Below are positions 1 to 8,501 of a DNA stretch of 39,139 nucleotides, piece after piece. The stretch's first letter is position 1; every line of letters begins with the position of its first letter. The stretch is from Aeromonas rivuli. GTDB lineage: Bacteria > Pseudomonadota > Gammaproteobacteria > Enterobacterales > Aeromonadaceae. The position numbers were made by a program, and so were the translations under genes. The stretch lies in the NCBI RefSeq assembly GCF_000820045.1, contig NZ_CDBJ01000087.1:1-39139 (forward strand), written 5' to 3'. The notes below the pieces were generated by a model that was not told the origin of the DNA, searched no databases, and saw nothing but the letters and a program-made list of their open reading frames with translations.

Positions 1-234
1 CCTGGCTCCAATCTTGCCGACCATGTTTCCGCAACCATACCAGAACGGTTGAGTTGCCCTGAATTCCGTATCGGGCTTGTGCCTGCTGGCAGGTGAGCTC
101 GCCTTTTTCAATCTGCTCGACCACGGCTAATTTAAAAGTCAGCGAGTAATCGCGCTGTGTCCGTTTCACACCTTGTCCCATCGGGCTCTCCATTTATGTG
201 GGGGAAAGGTGTAAACCATATTCAGGACGGGACA
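1..234 (-). mobile_element. End of an IS3-family insertion sequence (cut by window edge)
   Basis: The segment carries the 5' part of a minus-strand OrfA-type transposase and a short untranslated end. The likely tip of the element is the CA at 233-234, so that the minus strand starts TGTCCCGTCC, in keeping with the TG...CA ends of IS3-family elements. The bases after it begin a terminator hairpin that does not belong to the element. The other end, the inverted-repeat partner and any target duplication lie outside the window, so the exact boundary is inferred. Confidence 0.7.
2..193 (-). CDS. IS3-family transposase OrfA, N-terminal part (partial)
   Basis: The minus-strand reading frame starts with ATG at 193 and runs for 64 codons to the window edge without a stop. 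It begins MESPMGQGVKRTQRDYSL and continues with a helix-turn-helix region (LAVVEQIEKGELTCQQAQ, then RYGIQGNSTVLVWLRKHG) typical of the small OrfA proteins of IS3-family elements. These bind the terminal repeats and are joined to OrfB by programmed frameshifting to make the active transposase. The OrfA leucine zipper and all of OrfB would lie to the left of the window. Family assignment is by motif recognition; the exact IS name cannot be given. Confidence 0.75.
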   Translation of the reverse strand, partial: MESPMGQGVKRTQRDYSLTFKLAVVEQIEKGELTCQQAQARYGIQGNSTVLVWLRKHGRQDWSQ

Positions 235-241
235 ACCCAAT

Positions 242-271
242 AAAAAAGGTGGTCTCTTGACCACCTTTTTT
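242..271. terminator. Rho-independent terminator between the IS end and pykA
   Basis: A 13-bp perfect stem (242-254 with 259-271) and a 4-base loop end in a run of T. The A-run on the other side makes it possibly bidirectional. It starts 8 bp from the IS tip and probably ended transcription of the gene that stood upstream before the IS inserted. Confidence 0.75.
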
Positions 272-302
272 ATGTCACGCCCCCAGACAGAGAGCCCACC
301 CC

Positions 303-1754
303 ATGCGTAAAACCAAGATTATCGCTACCCTAGGCCCGGCCAGCTCCTCCAGGGAGATGGTGGAAAAATTGATCCTGGCGGGAGCCAATGTGTTTCGACT
401 CAACTTCTCCCATGGCACCAGTGAACAGCATCAGCAACTCGCCCGGCGGATCCGCGAGGTTGCGACCCGGCTCGGGGTGCACATCGGCATACTGGCCGAT
501 CTGCAAGGCCCCAAGATCCGGATCGCCAGCTTCGCAGAGGGCAGCATACGGCTGCTGCCGGGGGATGGTTTCATTCTGGATGCCAGTCTGGATCCCGCGC
601 AGGGCAACCAGGAGCGCGTCGGCCTCGATTACCCCGAACTGGTCAATGAGGTCAGGGTCGACAACATATTGCTGCTCGACGATGGCCGCCTGCAGTTCAA
701 GGTGGAGCACATTGCAAAGAACCGGGTCTACACCCGAGTATTGATCGGGGGCGTCTTGTCCAATCGCAAGGGGATCAACGTGCTGGGGGGCGGCCTGAGC
801 GCACCGGCCCTGACTGAGAAAGACAAGCTGGACATCGTGACGGCGCACCAGTTGGGCGCCGACTTCGTCGCCATCTCCTTCCCGCGCAGTGCGGCAGACT
901 TGCAGGAGGCGCGGCAATTGATCCGGGCCACCGGCAGCAGGGCCGCCATCGTTGCCAAGGTGGAGCGGGCCGAGGTGGTCGCCTCCGTCGAGGCCATGGA
1001 TGACGTCATCCGCGCCGCCGACATCATCATGGTGGCCAGGGGGGATCTGGGCGTCGAGATAGGCGACGCCAGACTGCCCGGCGTCCAGAAGAGACTGATC
1101 CAGCGCTGTCGCCTGCTTGGCCGCCCGGTGATCACGGCGACCCAGATGATGGAGTCCATGATAACCAACCCCATGCCAACCCGGGCCGAGGTGCTGGATG
1201 TCGCCAATGCGGTCATGGACGGTACCGACGCCGTCATGCTTTCGGCAGAATCTGCCGCAGGAAGTTATCCGGTTGAAGCCGTTGAGGCCATGGCCCGCAT
1301 CGCCCTCGGTGCAGAGCAGGAGGCGCTATTCGGGCAGCCACTCTGGCAGAAGATCGGCTCACAGGAGCAACCCGGCCACGGCATGGCGCTGGCTGCCATG
1401 ATCTCCGCCTTCGGACAGAACAAGGGGTGCGGTATTGCCGTGCTGACTCGCCAGGGCGCTGCCGTCATCGCCCTCTCCCGCACCCATCTCGACAACCCGC
1501 TCTGGGCCCTCTCCAGCGATAGGCCCTTGCTCAATCAGATGGCCATGCTGCGTGGCGTGCGTCCCATCTACTTCGAACAGACGCAGACAGATAGTCGCCA
1601 TGACCACCTGATCGCCACCTTGCGCCAGGCCAACCAGCTGACCGGGCTCGACTCTCTGTTGATCAGCCAACTTGATGCCTTGGAGGGATATGGTCATGAG
1701 GATGTCTGTCGCCTGGTGCCCCTGAGCACTGATCCTGTGGCGTTTGCCTGCTGA
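303..1754 (+). CDS. pykA: Pyruvate kinase, PykA type
   Basis: Converts phosphoenolpyruvate and ADP to pyruvate and ATP in the cytoplasm, the last step of glycolysis. The 483-residue protein has the family's N-terminal [12 protein letters not shown], the RLNFSHG and DLQGPKIRI motifs, the catalytic-lysine region VAKVERAE, the metal-binding [12 protein letters not shown] and the PEP-site [11 protein letters not shown]. It resembles E. coli PykA (480 residues) more than PykF. The C-terminal effector domain is odd: the last ~60 residues do not show the usual GDLVIVTQGD-type core, so allosteric behaviour may differ. Only 31 bp separate the ATG from the upstream terminator, there is no strong Shine-Dalgarno sequence, and I see no convincing promoter there. 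The IS end is 69 bp upstream and may have altered expression. Confidence 0.93.
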   Translation: MRKTKIIATLGPASSSREMVEKLILAGANVFRLNFSHGTSEQHQQLARRIREVATRLGVHIGILADLQGPKIRIASFAEGSIRLLPGDGFILDASLDPAQGNQERVGLDYPELVNEVRVDNILLLDDGRLQFKVEHIAKNRVYTRVLIGGVLSNRKGINVLGGGLSAPALTEKDKLDIVTAHQLGADFVAISFPRSAADLQEARQLIRATGSRAAIVAKVERAEVVASVEAMDDVIRAADIIMVARGDLGVEIGDARLPGVQKRLIQRCRLLGRPVITATQMMESMITNPMPTRAEVLDVANAVMDGTDAVMLSAESAAGSYPVEAVEAMARIALGAEQEALFGQPLWQKIGSQEQPGHGMALAAMISAFGQNKGCGIAVLTRQGAAVIALSRTHLDNPLWALSSDRPLLNQMAMLRGVRPIYFEQTQTDSRHDHLIATLRQANQLTGLDSLLISQLDALEGYGHEDVCRLVPLSTDPVAFAC

Positions 1755-1807
1755 TGGTGAGGCCTGGCTCTGAACAGAGAGGGCCGAATCGCAGGATCCG
1801 GAATGCA

Positions 1808-1833
1808 AAAAACCCCGCCTAAGCGGGGTTTTT
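1808..1833. terminator. Bidirectional terminator between pykA and the tRNA operon
   Basis: An 11-bp perfect stem (1808-1818 with 1823-1833), loop CTAA, has T-runs on both strands. It serves pykA on the plus strand and the end of the convergent tRNA operon on the minus strand. Confidence 0.9.
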
Positions 1834-1840
1834 CTAAAGA

Positions 1841-1917
<77 letters not shown>

Positions 1918-1975
1918 AGAAATTTTGTACTGCCACACAAAAAACGACTTTGTCATCCTTTGCTTACAGTCAGTA

Positions 1976-2060
1976 TGGTGCGAAGAGAGGGACTCGAACC
2001 CTCACACCCTAAGGCACTAACACCTGAAGCTAGCGCGTCTACCAATTCCGCCACCTTCGC
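1976..2060 (-). tRNA. leuT: tRNA-Leu (anticodon CAG)
   Basis: An 85-nt class II tRNA with a long variable arm. It starts GCGAAGGTGGCGGAATTGG, has CAG in the anticodon loop CTTCAGGTG, and ends in encoded CCA at 1976-1978. It is close in sequence to the E. coli leuP/leuT type. Confidence 0.97.
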
Positions 2061-2092
2061 ATACCGAACTAACTGTCACTCTACAGCTTAAA

Positions 2093-2168
2093 TGGGGTGG
2101 CTGATGGGGCTCGAACCCACGACAACCGGAATCACAATCCGGGACTCTACCAACTGAGCTACAGCCAC
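2093..2168 (-). tRNA. hisR: tRNA-His (anticodon GTG)
   Basis: A 76-nt tRNA beginning GTGGCTGTAGCTCAGTTGG with anticodon GTG and encoded CCA at 2093-2095. A G is encoded at position -1 (2169), opposite the discriminator C, as expected for the extra G that marks tRNA-His. Confidence 0.97.
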
Positions 2169-2216
2169 CACAGCTGTTTTGTTCCACAACACGCCCGCTA
2201 ATCAGCGCACGTTTGA

Positions 2217-2293
<77 letters not shown>

Positions 2294-2313
2294 CACGCTG
2301 TCGAACGGGGCGG

Positions 2314-2342
2314 ATTATTCATTACCTGAGCCTGCTTGTCTA
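2314..2342 (-). promoter_or_regulatory. Promoter of the tRNA operon, stringent type
   Basis: On the minus strand a -35 box TAGACA (2337-2342) and a -10 box AATAAT (2314-2319) are separated by exactly 17 bp. Each differs from consensus at one base. The -10 box is followed at once by the GC-rich discriminator CCGCCCCG, the hallmark of tRNA/rRNA promoters repressed by ppGpp/DksA. An AT-rich stretch upstream (2343-2375) could act as an UP element. Assignment is by sequence match. Confidence 0.75.
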
Positions 2343-2466
2343 CTCTTTTTTTATTTCATTGATTCAAGTGCTGTTTTTTCAATCACTTGGCAGCATTTGT
2401 AACAACTAATCAGCCATTAGGCCTGATTTGGCACCAGGATCCCCTGTTTCTACTGCTTCTACCTCC

Positions 2467-2494
2467 TTGACTTGCCCTCACATGCCCCTAAAAT
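2467..2494 (+). promoter_or_regulatory. Promoter of the tetR-type gene
   Basis: A -35 box TTGACT (2467-2472), 16-bp spacer and -10 box TAAAAT (2489-2494) lie just before the TetR-family gene. The last base of the -10 box is the first base of the operator palindrome, which argues for autorepression. Confidence 0.6.
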
Positions 2495-2511
2495 GAATGA
2501 ACGTTCATTCA
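2494..2511. promoter_or_regulatory. Operator palindrome for the TetR-family repressor
   Basis: TGAATGAACGTTCATTCA is a perfect 18-bp palindrome placed across the -10 box and likely transcription start, 17 bp before the chosen ATG. The half-site TGAATGA resembles operators of AcrR/NemR-like TetR regulators. Repressor binding here would block transcription of the regulator and of the adaptor and pump genes if they are read from this promoter. Confidence 0.75.
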
Positions 2512-2528
2512 GTGGTATCCCAAGGACC

Positions 2529-3092
2529 ATGAACAAGAAAGAGCGCATCTTCGATGCCGCACACGATATTCTCGCCGAGCAGGGCTTCCATGGGCTCTCC
2601 ATTGCCATGGTCGCCAAGCAAGCGAAGGTAGCAACTGGAACTATTTATCGTTATTTTAGCGACAAGGAAGATTTGATCCGCCAGCTTTATCGGCACACCA
2701 TCATGGGGTGCCGTGAGCAGATACTGAATGACGTGAATATAGAAGAGACATCTTTCGAGCAATACCGACAGTTGTGGCTCAATATTCATCACATTTTTAC
2801 GTCCGACCCGAATGCCATCATCTGCAAACTGCAGTATGAGTGCTCGCCTTTGGCCTCGGAACTGGAACGCGACCCCGTCATCATGGCGCTATGGGAACCA
2901 TTAGATCGGTTTTTTGAGCGAGGTCGTATAACAGGACTGTTTATCGATTTACCGCTGAGGGTGCTGCAATCCCTCAGCCTGGACAGTGTTGCCCTCTTGC
3001 TACAACAATGCAGGGGGCATAAGTTGACCCTGACCGATACACAGCAGGAAGCCGTGATACGCGCCAGCTGGCAAGCCATATTACAACCCTAA
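2529..3092 (+). CDS. TetR/AcrR-family transcriptional regulator of the adjacent RND pump
   Basis: A 187-residue protein with an N-terminal TetR helix-turn-helix: residues ~5-50 include RIFDAAHDILAEQGFHGLS, VAKQAKVATGTIYRYFSDKE. The rest is an alpha-helical ligand-binding domain that is family-variable. The ATG at 2529 is chosen over one at 2472 because the upstream stretch contains the promoter and operator, and an AAGGA lies directly before it, though the spacing is short. The adaptor gene follows after 24 bp, so regulator, adaptor and pump are probably one operon under autorepression. The inducing ligand cannot be inferred. Confidence 0.88.
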   Translation: MNKKERIFDAAHDILAEQGFHGLSIAMVAKQAKVATGTIYRYFSDKEDLIRQLYRHTIMGCREQILNDVNIEETSFEQYRQLWLNIHHIFTSDPNAIICKLQYECSPLASELERDPVIMALWEPLDRFFERGRITGLFIDLPLRVLQSLSLDSVALLLQQCRGHKLTLTDTQQEAVIRASWQAILQP

Positions 3093-3116
3093 AACTTCTC
3101 TATCAGGAATCTGTTC

Positions 3117-4223
3117 ATGAAAAAGTGGATGGCCATCATGTTGCTGATCGCGCTGGCCCTGTTTGGCAGTGTTATCGGCTTCAATATGTTCAAGCAGAAG
3201 AAGATCGCCGAGTTCATGGCCAACAGGCCAGAACCCGAATTCCCTGTCACCTCCATGGTTATCAAGCCCCAGGACTGGGTCCCGACCATAGAGGCAATTG
3301 GCTTCGTCGAACCAAACCAGGGGGTCACGCTGTCGACCGAACTGGCGGGCACCATAGACAAGATCGCCTTCGAATCAGGCATGGCCGTCACCGCCGATCG
3401 ACTGCTGATCAGCCTGGATTCGGGTGTTGAGAGAGCCAACCTGCGCTCCTCCACCGCCAGACTGCCTGCCGCCCGAGCCAAGTTCGAGCGCTACAAGAAC
3501 CTCTATACGAAGAACTCCATCTCCCGTGACCAGCTCGATGATGCCGAGGCCAGCTACCGCTCCCTGGAGGCCGATATTGAGAGTCTGAAGGCGACCATAG
3601 CCCGCCGGGAAGTACGCGCGCCTTTCGCGGGTGTCGTCGGTCTGCGTAATGTCTTCCTCGGCCAGTACATGGAACCGGGTACCGAGATAGTGCGTCTGGA
3701 AGATATCAGCGTGATGCGCCTGCGCTTTACCGTGCCCCAGACCGATATCTCCAAGATATCCCTGGGCCAGACCATCAAGATCAGCGTGGATGCTTACCCG
3801 CAAACCGAGTTCAGCGGCAAGATCAGCGCCATCGAGCCGGCGGTCAACTATCAGAGCGGCCTGATCCAGGTCCAGGCGGACATCCCGAACAATGGCGGTA
3901 AACTGCGCTCCGGCATGTTTGCCCGCGCCAGCATTGTGCTGCCCACCATCAAAGACCAGGTCGTGCTGCCCCAAAATGCCATCACCTTCACCCTCTATGG
4001 CCAGAACGTCTACGTCATCCAGGAGAAGGACGGCGTCAAACGTGTCACCCAACATGTGGTCAAGGTTGGCGAGCGCCGCGGCAATGACGCCCATATCCTG
4101 AGCGGCATCAAGGCCGGTGATGAAGTGGTGCTGTCTGGACAGGTGCGATTGAGTAACGACACCAAGGTCAAAGTTGAGAAAAACGATGCCCTGGCCGTCC
4201 CGGCACAAGCCCCGATGCTGTAA
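3117..4223 (+). CDS. RND efflux pump periplasmic adaptor (membrane fusion protein)
   Basis: Links the inner-membrane pump to an outer-membrane channel. The 368-residue protein has one N-terminal membrane segment (residues ~5-23) without a lipobox cysteine, so it is held by the anchor rather than by lipid. A split lipoyl domain follows (GFVEPNQGVTLSTELAGTID near residues 61-80, and RREVRAPFAGVVGLR near 162-176). Between the halves is a short helical hairpin (AKFERYKNLYTKNSISRDQLDD). Beta-barrel and membrane-proximal domains make up the C-terminal half. It most resembles the MexH/VexG-like branch; this is my reading of the sequence, not a search. The pump gene starts 15 bp downstream. Confidence 0.9.
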   Translation: MKKWMAIMLLIALALFGSVIGFNMFKQKKIAEFMANRPEPEFPVTSMVIKPQDWVPTIEAIGFVEPNQGVTLSTELAGTIDKIAFESGMAVTADRLLISLDSGVERANLRSSTARLPAARAKFERYKNLYTKNSISRDQLDDAEASYRSLEADIESLKATIARREVRAPFAGVVGLRNVFLGQYMEPGTEIVRLEDISVMRLRFTVPQTDISKISLGQTIKISVDAYPQTEFSGKISAIEPAVNYQSGLIQVQADIPNNGGKLRSGMFARASIVLPTIKDQVVLPQNAITFTLYGQNVYVIQEKDGVKRVTQHVVKVGERRGNDAHILSGIKAGDEVVLSGQVRLSNDTKVKVEKNDALAVPAQAPML

Positions 4224-4238
4224 GCGCGGAGATCTGTA

Positions 4239-7200
4239 ATGCGATTTACTGACATATTCATAAAGCGGCCCGTGCTGGCAATCTCGATCAGTTTTCTGAT
4301 CGCCTTGCTCGGCTTCCAGGCCATCTTCAAGATGCAGGTGCGCGAATACCCCGAGGTGATCAATACCGTCATCACGGTCAACACCAGCTACTACGGCGCC
4401 AGCTCGGATCTGATCCAGGGTTTCATCACCCAACCCCTGGAACAGGCGATAGCCCAGGCCGATAACATCGACTTCATGACCTCGTCCAGCCAGCTGGGCA
4501 GCTCGACCGTGACGGCATTTATGAAGTTGAATACCGACCCGAACGCCGCGCTGTCAGACATACTGGCCAAGGTGAACTCGGTACGTTCCCAGCTGCCCAA
4601 AGAGTCGGAAGACCCTTCGGTCACCTCCTCCACAGGGTCGACCACGGCGGTGCTCTATCTGGGTGTCACCAGTCCTGAGCTGAACTCCAGCCAGATCACC
4701 GACTACCTGGAGCGGGTCGTCAAACCCCAGCTGTTCACTGTGGGCGGCGTCTCCAAAGTGGATCTGTATGGCGGTACCGAGTTTGCCCTGCGCGTCTGGC
4801 TGGATCCGGCCAAGATGGCCGCCTTCGACCTGACCGCAACTGACGTGATGACGGTGCTCAACAGCAACAACTATCAGTCGGCAACCGGTCAGTCCACCGG
4901 CTATTTCATGCTGTTCAACGGGGATGCCAAGACTCAGGTCACCAATACTGCCGAACTGGAGCGACTGGTTGTATCGACCCGGGAAGGCAAGGTGATCCGT
5001 CTGTCCGACATCGCCAAAGTCAGTCTGGAGAAGAGCCACGACATCTATCGTGCCACCGCCAACGGCCGCGAAGCCGTGGTTATGGCCGTCAACGCCTCCC
5101 CGACCGCCAACCCGATCAACATCGCCCACGATGTGCTGGCGATGCTGCCAAGCCTCAAACGCAACATGCCGAGCACCATGGAGATGAACGTCCTCTATGA
5201 CTCGACCGTGGCCATCAATGAATCGATCCACGAGGTTATCAAGACCATCATCGAGGCGGCGGCCATCGTACTGGTGGTGATCACCCTGTTCCTGGGCTCG
5301 TTCCGCGCCGTTATCATCCCCATCATCACCATCCCCTTGAGTCTCATCGGGGTCGTGATGGTGATGGACATCTTTGGCTTCTCCATCAATCTCATGACGC
5401 TGCTCGCCATGGTGCTCGCCATCGGTCTGGTGGTGGATGACGCCATCGTGGTGCTGGAGAACGTGGACAGGCATATCAAGGAGGGTGAGGAGCCCTTCCG
5501 GGCCGCCATCATAGGCACCCGGGAGATAGCCGTGCCCGTCATCGCCATGACCCTGACCCTGGCGGCCGTGTATGCCCCTATCGCATTGATGGGCGGCATC
5601 ACCGGCTCGCTGTTCAAGGAGTTTGCGCTGACCCTGGCGGGGGCCGTGTTCGTGTCGGGCATCATCGCCCTGACCCTCTCCCCCATGATGTGTTCCGTGA
5701 TGCTCAAGGCCAATGCCAAACCGAGCAAATTCGAGAGCACTGTGCATCATCTGCTCGAGCGCATGACGGATCGCTATGACCGCATGCTCCATGCCGTGAT
5801 GCAAAAACGCATCGTGGTCATCGTCTTCGCGGTCATCGTCTTTGGCAGTCTGCCATTGCTGTTCAAGTTCATCCCGAGCGAACTGGCCCCCTCCGAAGAT
5901 AAAGGGGTCATGGCGGTGCTGGGTACGGCGCCCTCGAACGCCAACCTGGACTACATCGAAAACACCATGGCGGAGGTGAACAAGGTGCTGGATGATCAGC
6001 CCGAGATCGCCTACTCCCAGGTCTTCTCCGGCCTGTTCAATGCCAACCAGGCGTTCGGTATCGCCTCCATGAAACCCTGGAGCGAGCGGGAAGCCAGTCA
6101 GAAAGAGGTGCTGGATCGAGTCGGAGCCATTGTCAAAAATGTGCCAGGCATGTCCATCACCACCTTCCAGTTCCCCGAACTGCCAGGTGCGTCCAGTGGC
6201 TTGCCGATCCAGTTCGTCATCACCACACCGAACAGCTTCGAGAGCCTGTTCATCGTGGCGAGCGAAGTGCTGGCCGCCGCTCAGGCCAGTGGCCAGTTTG
6301 TCTACTCGGATCTCGATCTGAACTACGACTCTGCCACCATGAAGATCAGCATCGACAAGGACAAGGCGGGTGCCTACGGCATCACCATGCAGGACATAGG
6401 CGTTACCATGGGCACCATGATGGCGGATGGCTACGTCAACCGTATCGATCTGGATGGCCGCTCCTATGAAGTGATCCCGCAGGTGGAACGCAAGTACCGC
6501 CTCAACCCCGAGTCGATGAAGGGCTACTATGTTCGCGCCGCCGATGGCCGCTCAGTGCCCCTTGGCAGCCTGATCACCATAGATGTGGTCGGTGAGCCAC
6601 GCGCCCTGCCCCACTTCAACCAGCTCAACTCGGCGACCATAGGTGCAGTGCCTACCCCGGGTGTTGCCATGGGTGATGCGATCGGCTGGTTAGAAACGGA
6701 AGCGGCCTCCACCCTGCCCCAGGGCTATCGTTACGATTTCATGGGCGAGGCGCGTCAGTTTGTCACCGAAGGTAATGCGCTCTATGCCACCTTCGCGCTG
6801 GCACTGGCCATCATCTTCCTGGTGCTGGCCATCCAGTTCGAATCCGTCCGTGACCCGTTGGTGATCATGGTATCGGTTCCCCTGGCCATCAGTGGCGCCT
6901 TGATCGCCCTGGCTTGGGGTCTGGCGACCATGAACATCTACTCCCAGGTGGGCTTGATCACCCTCGTTGGTTTGATTACCAAGCACGGCATCCTGATCTG
7001 TGAGGTAGCCAAAGAAGAACAGCTGCTGCACGGCAGGAACCGTATGGAAGCGGTGATGCAGGCAGCCAAGGTGCGACTGCGCCCCATACTGATGACCACG
7101 GCGGCCATGATAGCGGGTCTGATCCCGCTGCTGTACGCCGCCGGTGCTGGCGCAGCCCAGCGCTTCAGTATCGGTATCGTCATCGTCGCCGGTCTGGCCA

Positions 7201-7319
7201 TCGGCACCCTGTTCACGCTGTTCGTACTGCCGGTTATCTACACCTTCCTGGCGTCCAAACATGAGCCGCTCAAGGAGTTCGACGAGTCGGTCCCTCCCAA
7301 GGCACAGGGCGGTCACTGA
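4239..7319 (+). CDS. RND-family multidrug efflux permease (HAE1, MexI-like)
   Basis: A 1026-residue proton-driven exporter of the inner membrane. It begins MRFTDIFIKRPVLAISIS, typical of the family, and has the two-fold layout of six membrane segments after each large periplasmic loop. The proton-relay residues are present: D400-D401 in GLVVDDAIVV (segment 4) and K915 in LVGLITKHGILI (segment 10). It reads most like MexI/VexH-type pumps. A GGAG lies shortly before the ATG. No outer-membrane channel gene follows; a terminator does, so the pump presumably recruits a TolC-like protein encoded elsewhere. Substrates cannot be inferred. Confidence 0.93.
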   Translation: MRFTDIFIKRPVLAISISFLIALLGFQAIFKMQVREYPEVINTVITVNTSYYGASSDLIQGFITQPLEQAIAQADNIDFMTSSSQLGSSTVTAFMKLNTDPNAALSDILAKVNSVRSQLPKESEDPSVTSSTGSTTAVLYLGVTSPELNSSQITDYLERVVKPQLFTVGGVSKVDLYGGTEFALRVWLDPAKMAAFDLTATDVMTVLNSNNYQSATGQSTGYFMLFNGDAKTQVTNTAELERLVVSTREGKVIRLSDIAKVSLEKSHDIYRATANGREAVVMAVNASPTANPINIAHDVLAMLPSLKRNMPSTMEMNVLYDSTVAINESIHEVIKTIIEAAAIVLVVITLFLGSFRAVIIPIITIPLSLIGVVMVMDIFGFSINLMTLLAMVLAIGLVVDDAIVVLENVDRHIKEGEEPFRAAIIGTREIAVPVIAMTLTLAAVYAPIALMGGITGSLFKEFALTLAGAVFVSGIIALTLSPMMCSVMLKANAKPSKFESTVHHLLERMTDRYDRMLHAVMQKRIVVIVFAVIVFGSLPLLFKFIPSELAPSEDKGVMAVLGTAPSNANLDYIENTMAEVNKVLDDQPEIAYSQVFSGLFNANQAFGIASMKPWSEREASQKEVLDRVGAIVKNVPGMSITTFQFPELPGASSGLPIQFVITTPNSFESLFIVASEVLAAAQASGQFVYSDLDLNYDSATMKISIDKDKAGAYGITMQDIGVTMGTMMADGYVNRIDLDGRSYEVIPQVERKYRLNPESMKGYYVRAADGRSVPLGSLITIDVVGEPRALPHFNQLNSATIGAVPTPGVAMGDAIGWLETEAASTLPQGYRYDFMGEARQFVTEGNALYATFALALAIIFLVLAIQFESVRDPLVIMVSVPLAISGALIALAWGLATMNIYSQVGLITLVGLITKHGILICEVAKEEQLLHGRNRMEAVMQAAKVRLRPILMTTAAMIAGLIPLLYAAGAGAAQRFSIGIVIVAGLAIGTLFTLFVLPVIYTFLASKHEPLKEFDESVPPKAQGGH

Positions 7320-7340
7320 TCCCCTGCTCCATATGAATGA

Positions 7341-7366
7341 AAAGGCCCCGCGAGGGGCCTTTTTTC
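7341..7366 (+). terminator. Terminator after the RND pump operon
   Basis: AAAGGCCCC, loop GCGA, GGGGCCTTT followed by further T residues; it begins 22 bp after the pump stop codon. Confidence 0.9.
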
Positions 7367-7440
7367 TGGGCGGGAGTTGAGCCTTCAATACAGGGTCTTC
7401 AACAATAAGTGCCGCTCAGGGTCATCCCCGACCATCCCCC

Positions 7441-7472
7441 ATAAAAACGGCCACCCGCAGGGGTGGCCGTTT
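7441..7472 (-). terminator. Terminator of the LacI-family regulator gene
   Basis: A perfect 12-bp stem (7445-7456 with 7461-7472), loop GCAG, followed on the minus strand by TTTTTAT. It lies directly downstream of the minus-strand regulator gene. Confidence 0.88.
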
Positions 7473-7496
7473 CGCGATGGGTAGCACCCAAGGGGT

Positions 7497-8501
7497 TTAG
7501 CGCAAGGACTTGACCGAGCGGCGCACGATGAGTTCGGGCTGCACCGTCATGGATTCGACTTCCAGCTCCTTGTTGCGGATCCGGCTCACCAGCTGTTGCA
7601 CCGCCAGCAGACCCAGTTCGGCCTTGGGGTGGCGAATAGTGGTGAGCGGCGGGCTGGAGAAGCGCGCCATCTCCACATCGTCATAGCCGATGACGGAGAT
7701 ATCGTCCGGCACCTTGACCCCGGCCTCCCAGGCCGCGCAAATGGCGCCTATCGCCATGGGATCGTCGAAGGCAAACACCGCGGTCGGACGCGGCTCGAGC
7801 GCCAGGATATGCAGCATCTGGTCGAAGCCGCTCTGACTCTCGTAGTCACCCTCGAAGATCTGTTCATCCTGCAAGGTGAGACCCTGCTCGGCCAGGGCAT
7901 CGCGCACCCCATCCAGTCGCTGCTGGGTGGTTGGCTTGTCGAGCTGACCCGTGATGCAGGCGATATTGCGGTGACCCTGCTCCAGCAGGTGGCTGACCGC
8001 CATGCGGGCACCGATGCGGGCGTTGTCATTGATGACGTTGGCAAAATCGCACTCGGTTCCCCAATCCAGCACCACCTGGGGCACATTCTTGTGGATGCGC
8101 AGCATGTCGCGCAGGGGGGTATCGATGTCGGTGCCCAATACCAGCAGGCCATCGACCCGCTTCTCCATCAGCATTCTCAGATAATGCTGCTGACGGGGCG
8201 GCTGGTTCTCTGTATTGCAGAGGATCAGGCTGTAGCCCTGCTCGAAGCAGTAAGCCTCCACCCCGCGCACCACCTCCGCGAAGAAGGGGTTGGCACTGGT
8301 AGTGACCAGCATGCCGATGGTCTTGGTCGAATTTATCTTGAGGCTGCGCGCCACCGAATTGGGTGCGTAGTTGAGCTCTGCCACCGCCTCAAGCACGTTT
8401 TGGGTTGCTTCTTCGCTGACCCGACGGGTGTGATTGAGTACATGTGAGACGGTGGAGATGGATACGCCTGCGCGCGCGGCGACATCTTTAATAGTGGCCA
8501 T
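7497..8501 (-). CDS. LacI-family transcriptional regulator, RbsR/PurR subgroup
   Basis: A 334-residue DNA-binding regulator. Residues 1-20 (MATIKDVAARAGVSISTVSH) are the LacI-type helix-turn-helix, and VARSLKINSTKTIG is the hinge helix of the RbsR/PurR type. A periplasmic-binding-protein-like sensor domain follows (NPFFAEVVRGVE, KRVDGLLVLGTD, GHRNIACITG, VIGYDDVEMARFSSPPLTTI, HPKAELGLLAVQQLV). Several stretches look closer to RbsR than to PurR, but no ribose genes are nearby, so I give no symbol. It is divergent from the liv operon across 420 bp, and a candidate operator (8617-8628) lies in that gap. It could regulate itself, liv, or distant sugar or nucleoside genes. Confidence 0.88.
   Translation of the reverse strand: MATIKDVAARAGVSISTVSHVLNHTRRVSEEATQNVLEAVAELNYAPNSVARSLKINSTKTIGMLVTTSANPFFAEVVRGVEAYCFEQGYSLILCNTENQPPRQQHYLRMLMEKRVDGLLVLGTDIDTPLRDMLRIHKNVPQVVLDWGTECDFANVINDNARIGARMAVSHLLEQGHRNIACITGQLDKPTTQQRLDGVRDALAEQGLTLQDEQIFEGDYESQSGFDQMLHILALEPRPTAVFAFDDPMAIGAICAAWEAGVKVPDDISVIGYDDVEMARFSSPPLTTIRHPKAELGLLAVQQLVSRIRNKELEVESMTVQPELIVRRSVKSLR

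Noticed and set aside
2472..2528. Upstream ATG of the TetR-family gene
   Set aside because: It would place the promoter -10 box and operator inside the coding region, and the extra residues are not family-like.
4554..5804. Long minus-strand ORF (416 codons) inside the RND pump gene
   Set aside because: It is His/Gly/Asp-rich with no domain and lies opposite strongly conserved pump motifs; a shadow frame of high-GC coding DNA.
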